64,000 nucleotides of DNA from Apodemus sylvaticus (GCF_947179515.1 NC_067492.1:14844916-14908915); one strand, 5' to 3'; positions 43,668 to 54,947 are shown, counted from the first letter of the stretch. Numbers and translations are program-made. Notes: generated by a model from the letters alone, not told the origin.

Positions 43668-43723
43668 AAATGAATGAATGAATGAATAGATAAACAAACA
43701 AATAAATAAATAAATAAATAAGA
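43668..43723. repeat. (TGAA)n and (AATA)n compound microsatellite
   Basis: TGAA units pass through GATA/CAAA into an AATA array. Confidence 0.95.
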
Positions 43724-43849
43724 ACAGAGGCACTTTTGAACGTAACATATGTCAGGACAGCAGACTGCGATAAATTCGGCTTTCCTTTGATAGCTACTGG
43801 ATAATAACAGGATGGTCTCATTGGTGGAGTTGTTCCTTGTTCCTTGTTC

Positions 43850-43874
43850 TTTTTTTTTTTTTTTTTTTTTTTTT
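43850..43874. repeat. T25 homopolymer run
   Basis: Twenty-five T. No element body is recognised nearby. Confidence 0.97.
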
Positions 43875-44089
43875 AATCCTCTGTTGGTTGCTTTTAGTTT
43901 TAGAAGTCCGTGCAAATACGCTGCTTATAAATCATGTCCAGAAATGCGTGTATTATTTCATTTGGGGGTAGGAATCAAGTTTTAGAAGGCAGTGCTCACA
44001 TTTTACTTAATTACCAAACACAGACATAATGGACTATTTTTCTGTATTCACAAGAGACAGAAGGACTGTCAGTTTGATTGCCTGTTAAG

Positions 44090-44720
44090 GTTTTGGTGAA
44101 TCACAACGTTATTAAGCTTTTAAATCAGAGGATCCGTTTCTTCCGTTAAGTCTAACGGTACTAGAAAGTAAGAAGGAGGCGGGGGGAACACCTCATCTGG
44201 GGCCGTAATATTTGCTGAAAAAAAAAAAAACCCACTTCAAAACATTAATCAAATTTTTCGCCTACTGGGCGACCATATGGCAAAGCAGCACGTGAATCTC
44301 GCAAACTTGCTGATCTCCTGTAACCGGGTGCAATTAATTACGCTGGCTGCATCCATCTCTTGGATTTTCGCCTTGTGAAAAAAAAAAAAGTATTTATTGT
44401 AACAGCTTTTACAAAACAAGGGAATGAAAATCTCAATTGATTAATGAGAGGAATGGAAATATTTCCGTTAGCAGATTTAAAAAAAAAAAAAAAACGGATA
44501 AGGATTAATACTGTGGATGGAAAGGAGACCAAATCAAGCTCACCGTGAGGTGGTTTTCTTTATTTTTTGGACCCCCCGAAAGGTGAAGGAAGAGTGGGGC
44601 TGAGAAGGTACTCGGAGCTCTGACATGCATAATTCACAGCAGGCTTTGGATCGCAAGTAATAAAGGCTTAAACTGGTGATGTAATAAAGAGGTTGGCTTT
44701 ACAAGATACTATCCTGGGAG
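44090..44720. promoter_or_regulatory. Candidate conserved non-coding element
   Basis: Repeat-free apart from A-runs (44219, 44379, 44478). Cores include the facing pair CCGTTA / TAACGG (44143-44148, 44153-44158), a palindromic E-box CACGTG (44289-44294) and CAATTAATTACG (44331-44342). ATTGATTAATGAG lies near 44437. Several CpGs persist. Inferred, not aligned. Confidence 0.42.
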
Positions 44721-45774
44721 ACAGAAAAGCTTGTTCTTTGATTTGAAAACACAGATATTAAAGACTCAGTGGGTGAGGAATAGGACAGCCCTGACAAAGA
44801 AAGCAATGGAATGAGCTCTTAAAGTAAGCAGCCCACTCCGTCCTCAGCTATCTAGGCCTGGAGGCTGCTGCACATCTGGGCAGATTACGGTTTTAAGACG
44901 GCTCCGTGAAAACAGGTGTCCTGGGGTGAGTTAGGACTGTCCTCGCCTACCGATGCAAGGTGCGAACACAGCTGGAATGGAACCCTTTCCCCGTGGTATT
45001 TAGACTCTGAACTGGACAGTCAGATCCATTTCAAAGAGTGACCGTTAATATGTCACTGAGGTCATGGTCCTTCCCTCGTGGAGGACTGATGGGCCCCAGG
45101 ATGGGGGTCTATAGGCAAGCAGGAGCAGTAGCCTTTTGCCTCCTTCCAAACCTGCTCCCTTTCTCAGAACACCCAACCAGGGTGGACATTTCTGACCTTG
45201 TCTCCCCAGCATTCTTCGCGCACGAGGATTAATTCCACATTCTTTAAAGCGTTAGCCCAGGAGACTGAGTTTAAAATTCCAGTAAATACTACCTTGAGAA
45301 AATAAACCCGAATACTAATTTCAACAGAATTATACATATTTGCAAGATTGAGGACTGGATCTCATTTGCAAGCAATGAAGAAAAAAATACTAGGTGATTC
45401 GAGTTACAGACTGACTTTTCTCTACAGTGCCTCCTGCAATTAAACGTGTGTCAGGAAATCGTGCGGAGGGCTTGTCTTTTGTTTCCCTACAGATGTGAGT
45501 GTTTGTTCCAGTACACTTGGGGACACTTGTGTGTTCATGTGTGTGGGGTGGGGGTAAGGGGGGTAAGGGACAATGTCTAAAATCACCCTCAGGAATCCCA
45601 TCTGCCTGTTAATATAGGATTCCTTATTGGCCTGGAGCTCACTAGTGAGGCTAGATTGCCTGAGTGGGAAGCCCAAGGGATTCTTCCTTTTCTGTCTCTC
45701 CAGCTCTGGAATTGCAAAACATACAATTGCCATCCCTCCCCCTCCAGCACCCCACTCCCCATCCCCGCAAACTT
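44721..45774. other. Unique stretch, no gene seen
   Basis: ORFs of 64-97 codons show no domain. A G-rich patch lies at 45541-45570. The part at 45230-45420 is AT-rich and repeat-free. Confidence 0.5.
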
Positions 45775-45850
45775 CTTATGTGAGCCCTAGGAATCGAACT
45801 CATGTCTTGTACAACAAATATTTTACCTTCTGAACTCTCTCTCTAACACC
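45775..45850 (-). mobile_element. B2/B3-type SINE fragment
   Basis: CTTATGTGAGCCCTAGGAATCGAACTCATGTC and TTTTACCTTCTGAACTCTCTCTC are the reverse of the tRNA-derived B-box and A-box region. Confidence 0.65.
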
Positions 45851-46235
45851 TGCAAATGACTTTTGATAAGATTTCATTATTATTCATTAGTGGATACATA
45901 GTATACACATGGCCAATGTGAGGTTTTTTGTTTTTTTTAAGTAGACTTTGTATTGGTTGGTGGTCGCTTGTTGAGAGATGAAACCTTGAATCACCTGAAC
46001 TCATTGTGTGCCCAAGCAGAGCAGTTAACACATTAGAGAACACGGCTTAGCAAGCAGTATTTAGGATCACCGTATTTCATTCGAGTAACCCGTCCCATAC
46101 AGGATGTACGTTTATGTTAACGCTGGTGTTTGGAAATACTGTCATAGAGGAAAAAGAATCACGGTGAACGTTAAGGTAGCAGGCGTATCCAAGCAGCTGA
46201 GAGAAGTAAAAGCCACCAGGGATGGCTTTCTGAAA
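45851..46235. other. Unique stretch, no gene seen
   Basis: No repeat or gene is recognised. Confidence 0.5.
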
Positions 46236-46860
46236 GCTCGCTGAGCTAGGGGAATGGCACACTGGTTGGCCTGCCTGCAGCCCAAGCATGAGAGCCTAAG
46301 CCTGTACCCAGCATGACAGCCAAGGGAGGTGGCACACATCGACAGTCCCAGCATGGAGGAAGCAAAGGGTGGGAACAGGAGCATCCCTGGAGCCCGGTGC
46401 CCAGCTAGGCTAGCCATAGAGATGAGTTCCAGGTCATGAAAGTCCCAGTCGGTCCAGATATATAGATATAGATATAGATATAGATATAGATATAGATATA
46501 GATATAGATATAGATATAGATATAGATATATATAGAGAGATAGACAGATATAGATATATAGATATATAGATATATAGATATATAGATATATAGATATATA
46601 GACATATAGATATATAGATATAGGTATAGATAGATATAGATAGATATAGATAGATAGATACATAGATAGGTAGGGATAGATAGATAGATACATAGATACA
46701 TAGATATAATAAAAAATAGAGTGGAGAAAGATTAAGAAAGACACTTGATGTCAACCTGTAGCCTTTATACATATGGCGCCACATGAGCACATTCAATTGA
46801 ACATGTACACAACACATACTCACACTCACAAACAGACACACGCACACATGTACACCAAAT
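46236..46860 (+). mobile_element. B4A SINE interrupted by a 250-bp microsatellite
   Basis: The left part carries GGAATGGCACACTGGTTGGC and GGTGGCACACATCGACAGTCCCAGC. It reaches the end of the B1-like section at about 46455. The right part resumes at ATAGAGTGGAGAAAGATTAAG with GACACTTGATGTCAACCTGTAGCC and a CA-rich end. The internal A-rich linker has grown into the GATATA array. Confidence 0.75.
46456..46709. repeat. (GATATA)n/(GATA)n microsatellite
   Basis: GATATA hexamers, then mixed ATAGATAT, then TAGA/CATA units. The Ile/Tyr/Leu-rich ORFs over it are artefacts. Confidence 0.97.
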
Positions 46861-47139
46861 AATAATAAAGTGAACATCTTTTAACCATGATCCTTTAACC
46901 ATGAGAATCATTTTATAATCAAAGAAGATGCTGTTCTAAAGAAACTACTGACCGTGGAAATGTGCAAGAAAGTTACCCTGAAGGAAGTCCTTGGCTTCTA
47001 AAAACAAAGAATATATAAAATAACCAAAGGGAAGAGGGTCAGCTGACTCCATGAACTGGTGACCCAAGAACACACACCTCCACACACACAGCACCCCTCT
47101 GATGATCCCCAGGCTCCACCTACACACAAGGGTTATTGG
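46861..47139. other. Unique sequence, no gene seen
   Basis: No repeat or gene is recognised. Confidence 0.5.
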
Positions 47140-47400
47140 CTTAAAAGTTTAAAGAGCTAACAAAATGTTTTAACGAGATACAAATCTCAGAGATCATTAA
47201 TCAATATGCTCAATGTTATTTGCGATAATTCATCATGACGTGATATTAATGGGTTACTGTACCCTTCAGAGGTGAGATTAATGCAAATGGGCTGCCACAA
47301 TTAACTTTACTGCTCCCAACTCCCAGGAATGGACAGATGATTATAAATGACAACTATATGTCAATTACAATATCCAATAAAGTGAGGCTTGGAGAACAAT
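47140..47400. promoter_or_regulatory. Candidate conserved non-coding element with octamer
   Basis: A repeat-free, AT-rich block with dense cores: ATCATTAATCAATATG near 47194, TGACGTGA (47236-47243, one base off a full CRE) and ATTAATGGG near 47245. A perfect POU octamer ATGCAAAT (47281-47288) and CACAATTAAC near 47297 follow. GATTATAAATGACAAC near 47339 and TGTCAATTAC near 47360 complete it. Inferred, not aligned. Confidence 0.45.
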
Positions 47401-48844
47401 CTATCTCCGTTTATTGCACTTCCTTGACGTGGTTGCATTCAGTGAAGCCCACTGTTGTCTCTGTGTAACCGTTGCTTGGGGAGGGCAAAGGGACTTTTCT
47501 TTTCTACTCTTTCAGTACGGTTTAAAAAAAAAAGTGCTTCCAAAATGTACAGGTAACTGCAGTTTTCTAGAGGAGGAGCACCACGGGGAAACCAGGAATA
47601 AATGCCTTAACAGTCGCATGTGTTTTAGAGAAAATGGTATCCATTTCGAAACCGGAACAGCCAGGTCAGCAAGGAAACCACCTACCCAGCTGTGTATAAT
47701 ATATTTACTCAATTACAACAGGAAGATGTTAGCCCAGCATCCCGGATAGCCTTGCATTTCACTAGACAAACTTTACTTGAGAATCGCCACAGGAGGAAAC
47801 AGGTCAGACTGCAGAAAGTGAGTCTGAGAAGGTTTCAGCAGGAAGCACCTGATGTCATCTTGGACACTTGTGCTGGGGTTGAGGGGTGGGGTGGTCCTGT
47901 GGAATGCTTGGGTGCAAGACCTGACTACAGAGTGTTTTTCACCGAAGGCTTTGTTCCTCTCTGCATGGAGGAACTGTTTGAGAGAAGCTTCTGGGTAAAG
48001 GTGAGCACACAGTAGGACCACCTTCTCACCCTGACCCTTTCTCTGAGCAGAGCTACCCAGCCCTGTAGACATCAGCTATTAATGAGGTATGAATACATGC
48101 TTCTACCTGCCCACCTCCCCGATTCCTCAAGGACCCCACCCCCTCCCTGCAAATGTTCACCAATCACGGACTGCTGTCAGCTCGGCCTTGTCTCAGGCAG
48201 AGCCAACTGGGCAACATCACTTGGCCCTCCAGGAGCTCTTGGGGTCAGACTGAAGCTAACCTTCAGTGGAAGCCACATTCTTGTCGGGAATTCTCCTGCT
48301 CTATGGCCTGTCTGTCTTCCGCTTAGGAAGGCAACGCCACCCAGAGCACAGGGGACCAGTGTGGGTCTCTGTTTCTAGGAACAGAACTGAAAGCAGGTTT
48401 CAAAAGCATGCTAGCAGGAAAGCTCTCCTTGTAGTGTGCCTCAGAAAGTGGCCATTTCTCTGCAGGCCACTGGTGACACGAATTCACCAAACTCAGAACA
48501 ATCACACCGGGATTTTCTTCTATCCCCAGAAACACCTCAGAAGACAGGGTGAAATGCAAGGAAAAGTACACTGTGGATGGGGAAGCCACAGGTTTGTTTG
48601 TCTGAGGTCTTTCTTTAGGTGCTTGGTTATGTGAGCCAAGATGTTGCTGTCCCAGTAGGGAACAGAGACTCCTAGCTCCATGTACAAAGAGGGCATTAAC
48701 ACCAGCCTACATATGGAACACTATTACCTAGGTCATAGCTGGTGATTCAGGGGAGGTCTTTGCCCAATAAAAAGGCCAAACATGGTTGTCTCTGAGCCTT
48801 TTGTACCAGGAACCATTGGGAAAAGAGCTCATTGTTACGAGGGC
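47401..48844. other. Long unique stretch, no gene seen
   Basis: ORFs of 98-122 codons (47414-47749, 47692-48015, 48266-48634 on +) overlap in different frames and have no recognisable domain. No repeat is recognised. Confidence 0.48.
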
Positions 48845-49215
48845 TGTTGTCTTAGTCACCTTTAGTTACATGCAAATAATGAAGCAAACAATGCAATCGA
48901 GAAAGGATTTATTTTGGCTCACGGTTTCAGAGGTCTTTGTCCACGGCTGGGAGGCTCTGTTGATTCTGAACCTGTGTGTAGTTTGGCAAGGAGCATGCTA
49001 TAGGGCCAAGGGGGTCGTTTCATGGTGGAATGACTAGAGCAGGGTAGGGGAGACACTGGAAGGGGCCAGCTCTCAGACAGAACCTTCAAGCAGTATTCCA
49101 GCACAGCCTACTCTCACCAAGCACCCCTCACCTCCTGACAATCTAATGCATCAAGGAATCCATCTGTGGATTAAAACATTGATGACATCAGCATTTCATG
49201 GTGCAGTCATCTCTC
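48845..49215 (-). mobile_element. Old rodent repeat (MaLR-LTR or L1 3'-UTR type)
   Basis: GTTGTCTTAGTCACCTTTAG, GAAAGGATTTATTTTGGCTCACGG and CATGGTGGAATGACTAGAGC are the reverse of the family's 'GTGAGCCAAAATAAACC' end. CCTCACCTCCTGACAATCTAATGC comes further in. Confidence 0.55.
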
Positions 49216-49344
49216 GATAGCACAGGGGCATCAGGCAGCAGATGACTTTCAGACCGCTGTGTCATTAGCAAACATTAGCAGTTGCTAAGCTGAGAAATGT
49301 CTGACCTCAATAGCCATCCTGATTTCCACTAAAAGAGCATTCTT

Positions 49345-49440
49345 TGGGGCACGTATCTGCAGTCCCAACTATTGGGGAGGCTGAGGCAGGAGTACAAAAC
49401 CAACCCGAGGAACTTAGTGAGAACCTGAACCAAAATGAAG
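49345..49440 (+). mobile_element. B1 SINE fragment
   Basis: GGGGCACGTATCTGCAGTCCC, ACTATTGGGGAGGCTGAGGCAGGAG and TAGTGAGAACCTGAACCAAAA follow a B1 of an early subfamily, with the middle shortened. Confidence 0.7.
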
Positions 49441-49446
49441 AACTAA

Positions 49447-49525
49447 GGGCTAGAGATGTAGCTCAACGGTGAGAACACTTGCTTAGCATCCGTGAAGCTC
49501 TGGGTTCAATCTCCAGACGAGGAGA
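49447..49525 (+). mobile_element. ID SINE
   Basis: GGGCTAGAGATGTAGCTCAACGG, AGAACACTTGCTTAGCATCC and GGGTTCAATCTCCAGACGAGG follow the BC1-like ID core, A-box and B-box included. It is old, with an A-poor tail, and sits directly downstream of a B1. Confidence 0.75.
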
Positions 49526-50229
49526 GGGGCTGACACAGTACTGGTGATAGGTAACACCTCAGCCAGCCCTGGAACACTGCAACCTACCTCTTCTTGTACA
49601 GACTCTGAGTGGAGACACTTGTTTTAACAGTGGAGAGAGAAGGAAGATACTTTGTGACACATAAGAAGTTGTGTGAAATTCAAACGCCAGCATTCAAAAA
49701 TAAAGTTTTCCTGTGCATGGCCATGCCGGATCATTTACCTCCTGATAAGGCTGTTCGTGCAGTGTTAAGGGCAAATGGAAGGCGCTACTACAGCAGGGCA
49801 TGGCTCAGAGCCAACTGTCTCTGTAATCTGTCTCACTCTTGCACCCCACTATGCATGTTGGGCACCAACAGAGACCCTGATGACTTAGGTTGTTTGAATT
49901 TAAACCTTCCATGTACAAGAACAAAAGCCACCCTCCTCACCTCCACACCCCAGCGGATCAGGACCCGCAGTGTCCAGATAGATTGATGGATGGCTTCTCT
50001 CACTCGATCCTGTAAAGCTGTTGTGTTCTTTGCTGAATGGCGTGGTGGGTATGTTGATCTTAAAATGGGTGAGGCACATAATGGCTATCACTCCGGCTAC
50101 GAGGCTGGTTTTCTTCATTCGTAAAATGCTTATGCATTCTAGGCAACCAAACTCCCACTGCGCTATACTACCAGGGCTTAATTTTGGGGGAAAAAAGGCT
50201 CATTTCATAGCCTCTGAGCATGTCTGGGG
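49526..50229. other. Unique stretch, no gene seen
   Basis: A 125-codon ORF (49609-49986) shows no recognisable domain. No repeat is recognised. Confidence 0.48.
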
Positions 50230-50520
50230 TGATTTGGTTAATTGATGTGGAAAGACTCATCTAAACCCTGGGTGGGACCAATCATGGAGCAGGGATTCTG
50301 GATTATAGGGACGGCAACTGTTGACATCCATCCATCCCTCTGGGTCCTGACTGTGGACACGATGTGACCAGCTTGCTCACTCTCTAGCTGCCTTGACCTT
50401 CCCTCTGGTGACAGACTGTACCCCTGAACTGTGAGCCTCTATAAAGCCTTACTCCACTGAATGGCTTTAATCAGAAGAATTTTTTCATGCAACAGAAAAG
50501 AAACTGACATATCTGGGATG
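50230..50520 (+). mobile_element. Old rodent repeat (MaLR-LTR or L1 3'-UTR type)
   Basis: AATTGATGTGGAAAGACTCATC, CTGGGTGGGACCAATCATGG, GTCCTGACTGTGGACACGATGTGACC, CCTGAACTGTGAGCC and AACAGAAAAGAAACTGACAT keep the family order in forward orientation. Confidence 0.65.
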
Positions 50521-50529
50521 CTATAACAC

Positions 50530-50590
50530 ATGGTCTTGTATATATGCTATAGGCGCTCTACCACAGAGTGACATTTCCAGCTCTCCATTC
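50530..50590 (-). mobile_element. ID-like SINE fragment
   Basis: CATGGTCTTGTATATATGC and GGCGCTCTACCACAGAGTGACATTTCCAGC are the reverse ID arm. A microsatellite follows on the right, at its head side. Confidence 0.55.
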
Positions 50591-50593
50591 CAA

Positions 50594-50595
50594 AT

Positions 50596-50633
<38 letters not shown>

Positions 50634-50680
50634 TATATACACACACATACATACATACATACATACGTACACACACACAT

Positions 50681-50715
<35 letters not shown>

Positions 50716-50716
50716 A
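50594..50716. repeat. Compound microsatellite: (TA)n (CATA)n (CA)n
   Basis: TA array at 50595-50619, then ACAC/ATAC and CATA arrays, then CA to 50715. Confidence 0.97.
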
Positions 50717-51399
50717 CCATGGCAACTGATGCTATCATTTTAGGTCTAGCAATGGAAGAAATTGGGGAAATAATCTAAATACAAAGCTTTACATTTTTGG
50801 CCTAAGAGAAATTCATAGTACTGCCACTCTGTTCCCAGCCTTGGGGAAGAGTCTGTTGTGATAAGCCAGAACAGACCAGAACATTCTGGTCATGGTTCAG
50901 GAAATTCTGCAGCCTGGTGAGAGGCCAGCGCGCTTCTGAGGACTTTTTCGGAGGACGGGGAAGACAGGCAATGATTTCCTGTTTCCCATGAAGATTCTCT
51001 CCAGGTTTAGGTTCTCCTCCCCCTACCTTCTTCATCATTTGGGTCCCAAGACAGGAGCAGTAACTCTGACAGAGCAGATTTACCCTGCTTCCCTGGACAC
51101 ATCAGCCAGGGCTGCTCGGGAAGGCAAGACAGAAAGGCCTAGCTACTTTCTTTCGTCAACATTCGAGTGTATCTTGCTTTTAGTTTAGTATTACCAAGGC
51201 GGCTGATAACTAAGTCAGATCCGAATGGCTCTGTTGTATCTCCCATACATCCTCCTGGCACAGGTGGGAAACAGCAAGACTGTCAGGATAAATCACAGCC
51301 CACAGCACAGGCACTTCCGCGCAGGAGTGGACTCTATCTTTTTGGAAATGCTGAGGTGCAAATGAACCTCAGTGAGTCTTGCAAAGGGAAGAAATTGAA
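50717..51399. other. Unique stretch, no gene seen
   Basis: No repeat or gene is recognised. The 85-codon ORF (51167-51424) has no domain. Confidence 0.5.
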
Positions 51400-51966
51400 A
51401 TTGATTTCTCGGGGTAATAATTAACCTCAGAAAATAACTCTGAGAGGTTGCTTATTAATTATTTTTGGTAATATACTTTGGGGATATTTCTTTTTTTCGT
51501 GAAAGATAGAGACAAAAGCAGACACATTTTACGATCATATAAAATGTTATTAGATTCATATTTTATTGAAGAGCGGAAACTCACTTAATTTGCAAAGTGT
51601 TCAGTGAAGGGGAGAGGATCTGCCCCACCATCCCGCACTGCTTTTTTAAGGCTCCTAAATAGTGCGGTTTTTGAAACCACATGGTCTTTCTCCTCACATC
51701 TATGAGCTTTTAATATGCTGTTGCTATTTGGGTCTCCCATGGTTTTTCTACTTACTCAAAAAAAAAAAAAAAAAGAACGTATTTTTCATGTGAATTACAG
51801 TGTATAGTGCACTCTGAGGACATTTTTTTTTTTTTGAAGAACAGAAAAAAGCTATTTTGTCCAAAAAAATGGGTTACTACTACTACTCCACATAACATGC
51901 CTAAGACAGAAGATTCTACAGGATTGACTAGTAGTTTACAATCATATACACCATGATCTCATAATA

Positions 51967-51967
<1 letters not shown>
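51400..51967. other. AT-rich unique stretch, possibly regulatory
   Basis: GGTAATAATTAACC and TTATTAATTATTTTTGG (51413-51466) are dense homeodomain-type cores. Further right come an A18 run (51757-51774), a T-run (51821-51835) and a (TAC)n scrap. Regulatory status is inferred. Confidence 0.35.

Positions 51968-52000
<33 letters not shown>
51968..52000. repeat. (CA)n microsatellite
   Basis: About sixteen CA units. Confidence 0.97.
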
Positions 52001-52002
<2 letters not shown>

Positions 52003-52189
52003 TTCCTGAAAACATCTTTATCATAACTACAACTCACTGAGCTCAAGTTCCGTCCTTTAGGAAGGATTTCCCCGAGTGTCTCAGCGGCTGTCACTGAAGC
52101 ACAACTCCAGATATGAACAGACGAGGTACTGCGCCACAAAGACTAAACAGGAGGGGAGATGATTCAAGGTGCTTTATTTTTTCCCCCTC

Positions 52190-53080
52190 CCTTTAGTGGC
52201 TGGAAATCCTTTGCCCCTTGACACAAAAATTTCCTGTGCAATTTATACTGCACAAAAACTTTATTCTGCATCAATTTATTTTTTTTCCAGGCCATTTACC
52301 CTGTGAAAAATCCCGCGCTCGATTGCATCCTGTTTTCCTGGAGGGTAGCATTTTGTTTTCTTTAAGAGACTAACAAAAAGAAATGGTGGTGCAAAAAAAA
52401 AGCTGCTTCTGAGAACATCATGAAGCTGTTTCTTGAAGCATTCGAAATATAAGTTTTTGCTAATTAATTAACAAATTCAAGCTGGTTAAATAAAACCCCC
52501 TTTCCAACACCTCCTATTTAATTGCAGTTTGGCACCAACAAATATATATCAAAATTATAGTATTTCCCCTGACAGGAAGCTCCTTCTTTGCGCGTGCTGT
52601 TATGACTCTCTGCAGAGTGAGTCAGAACTGCTGACAACCGTGAACAGCACTACAATATTACTATACTTGGCAGAGAAGTACCCTTGCGGCAAGAGAGAAG
52701 CTGTAATTTTGACTGTCACTTCACATTGCACTAGATATTATTTCACTGTGTACACACGCACACACTCACAAACTCTTAATAGACTACAGTTTCGCGCTGC
52801 CTGCCTTTCCAATATAAATGGCAATATAATACGAGGGGGCCGCCAATGGGATCCTGGCAAGGAACAAATGTTTTGCATGACAGAGAGCACCTCTGGAGGA
52901 TGCTTTCTGAGGGCTCTCTTTCTTTTGCCCCTCACTTGCACTTCTGAGACCCCAAGCCTCAATTGTGTGAGCCTTGGTGACCATGAGCAACTGTGCTTTT
53001 GCCATCTCCAGGGAGAGCAAAGTTATTTCCAACAAGGTCTAGCCTTGAAAATTCCCGAGATGGCACAGCACTGGCGATAA
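52190..53080. promoter_or_regulatory. Candidate conserved non-coding element; open 183-codon frame
   Basis: Repeat-free for about 890 bp. Cores: TGTGCA / TGCACA inverted arms (52235-52240, 52249-52254), CATCAATTTATT near 52270, and TAATTAATTAAC (52461-52472). The + frame 52529-53080 stays open for 183 codons but shows no recognisable domain, and its start is not in a convincing context. Either chance or unusual constraint would explain it. Confidence 0.42.
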
Positions 53081-53089
53081 TCTGGATCC

Positions 53090-53092
<3 letters not shown>

Positions 53093-53123
<31 letters not shown>
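53093..53123. repeat. (CA)n microsatellite
   Basis: About fifteen CA units followed by a C-rich patch. Confidence 0.97.
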
Positions 53124-53125
<2 letters not shown>

Positions 53126-54875
53126 GCCCCCCACCCCTGGGCACTTAATTTGCTTTCTTTTCACAGAGGAGATTTGATTCATCTTTGCGGACCACTCTCT
53201 ATGGCAAGGCCAAACTGAGCAAACAACAATGTAGCAAGGCCCCACGAATCTCGCCAAACCCACAGGCTGTCCCTGCCAGGGAGCAGCGCCTGTCTTTGCA
53301 GAGAGCTGCTTGCAACATATGCTTCCTTCTGCCTGAGCTCACACAGAAGCAGATTGCGCCAGATTCCCTGCTGGCTATTCTCCCCGCAGCCTGGGCTTAC
53401 AAGATGGTGCTTTAATAGTCCCTATGTTTGTCCCAGGCAAGGAGTTCTGGGACAGAGAAGCTTTGAATTAAGGAAGGACTCCGGGATTTTCAGGGCAGGG
53501 GTCAGAGGGATGAATACATGGGCAGATAAAGTCAAAACCTGACCCAGAAGAGTGTCTGAAGAGGCTGGCAGGAAAGAAGAGACCTTCAGGAGGTCTCTTA
53601 AGTAGTCTCTCAGAAAACCAGAAAATCAAAACTAAGAAAGGATGAGATTGGCGTTCTTGTCGCAACATAATCCCCGCCATCTTTAAAAAAAAATCCCATT
53701 TCTTTAAAATTATAGCCCCACAAGAGCTTAAACTTGTTTTACTAAACCCAGAGAAGCTGTCTCTCTGTCCTCTGTTAGGAGATTGGATCCAGAACTTCAT
53801 CCTGCCTGCTGACCACACCAAATTTAACAAGGTTCACAAATGAACTAGAGTAAGTTTCCCACAGTGACACATTAATAATAAGTTTCTTCTCCCATCTATC
53901 CCAAGCCATGAATATGTAATGTTAGAAAATGAGTCCTTTTTCACACACAACAGAACCTCAGACGTGAATAAATAAAAACTATCCATCACAAGCCTGTGAA
54001 AAATTAATGAGGGTTCAGAGACGGGAGGAAAAATGGGGACTGAGGAGAGATGGTCCTAGTTCGTAAAAGCATCCCTTAACTTTCAGATGGTAAATATCCT
54101 CGCCCCCGCCCCTCGCCCAGCTGCCAGGTGAGGGAGGGAAAGGCTGTATTTCTGAGGTGCTAAGAGCCACCGACCATCTTAAAGTGGTAGCTCTGACGGG
54201 CCACAGAGAGATCCCTACTTCAAGGGGTTTTAACTCCTAGAGTTAATGTGGCACCAACCTGGACAGTGGAGCAGGGGCTGGTTTGTTTAATTATTTAGAA
54301 TTCATAACCAGTTGAGGGTGTGCTCAGCCAGGCTGAGGAAACTGGAAGGAGTGAGATGACTTTGGGGACAAAACTTTAGAAGGTGGGAAACTCCTGCTTT
54401 TGCCGCTTCTCCTTCACTGTGGCCACAAGGCACAAGGCAGGATTACCCATGAGCCTTCCGCCATGGTTAGTAATGTGATCAATACCACTTGCAGGGTGCC
54501 TTCTCTCTGCCCAGATGTGCTGAGTGCTTTGTCCAACTAAATGCCAGTTCTTTTGCCCACTCTGCTCCGTTTGACACTAAGGTGGAGTGGGGATAACGGA
54601 GACATACCCACGTCTAAGAACCAGAAGAGGACAGCTAATTAACCCGGAGCCCTCTACCTGTGCCAACTGCATGGGTCGGGAGGATTAAGATTCAGCTGGG
54701 AGTGGGGCAGGGCTAAAAAAGTAAGGACAGGCAGGTGTGGGCGGACCTGGGGCTGACAGTGCAGGGAAACCAGAAGCTGCTGCTGGGGTGTGGGCTGTGG
54801 GGGTGATGTGATAAGAATGTCAGATTGGGGAGGGGGAATCTGAATCTGAGTTGTTTTAAATGTTTTCTGCTATGA
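53124..54875. other. Long unique stretch, no gene seen
   Basis: A 120-codon reverse ORF (53468-53830) has no recognisable domain. A weak MIR-like resemblance lies near 54490-54550. No gene is recognised. Confidence 0.48.
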
Positions 54876-54926
54876 AGAAGAGGAAGAGGAAGAAGAGGAG
54901 GAGAAGAGGAGGAGGAGGAGGAGGAT
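54876..54926 (+). repeat. (GAA)/(GGA) purine-rich run
   Basis: GAAGAG and GGA triplets, all purine on the + strand. Confidence 0.95.
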
Positions 54927-54947
54927 ACAAAATATAATGGGTTAACC

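Noticed and set aside
43262..43748. ORFs up to 158 codons with Phe/Leu/Pro/Ser or Lys/Glu/Gly runs
   Set aside because: They are the TTCC tract and neighbouring tetranucleotides in translation.
46142..46877. ORFs of up to 200 codons rich in Ile, Tyr, Leu and Ser
   Set aside because: They are the GATATA/GATA microsatellite read as protein.
49447..49525. tRNA-like A-box and B-box sequence
   Set aside because: The boxes belong to an ID SINE and there is no cloverleaf-capable acceptor stem, so it is not a tRNA gene.
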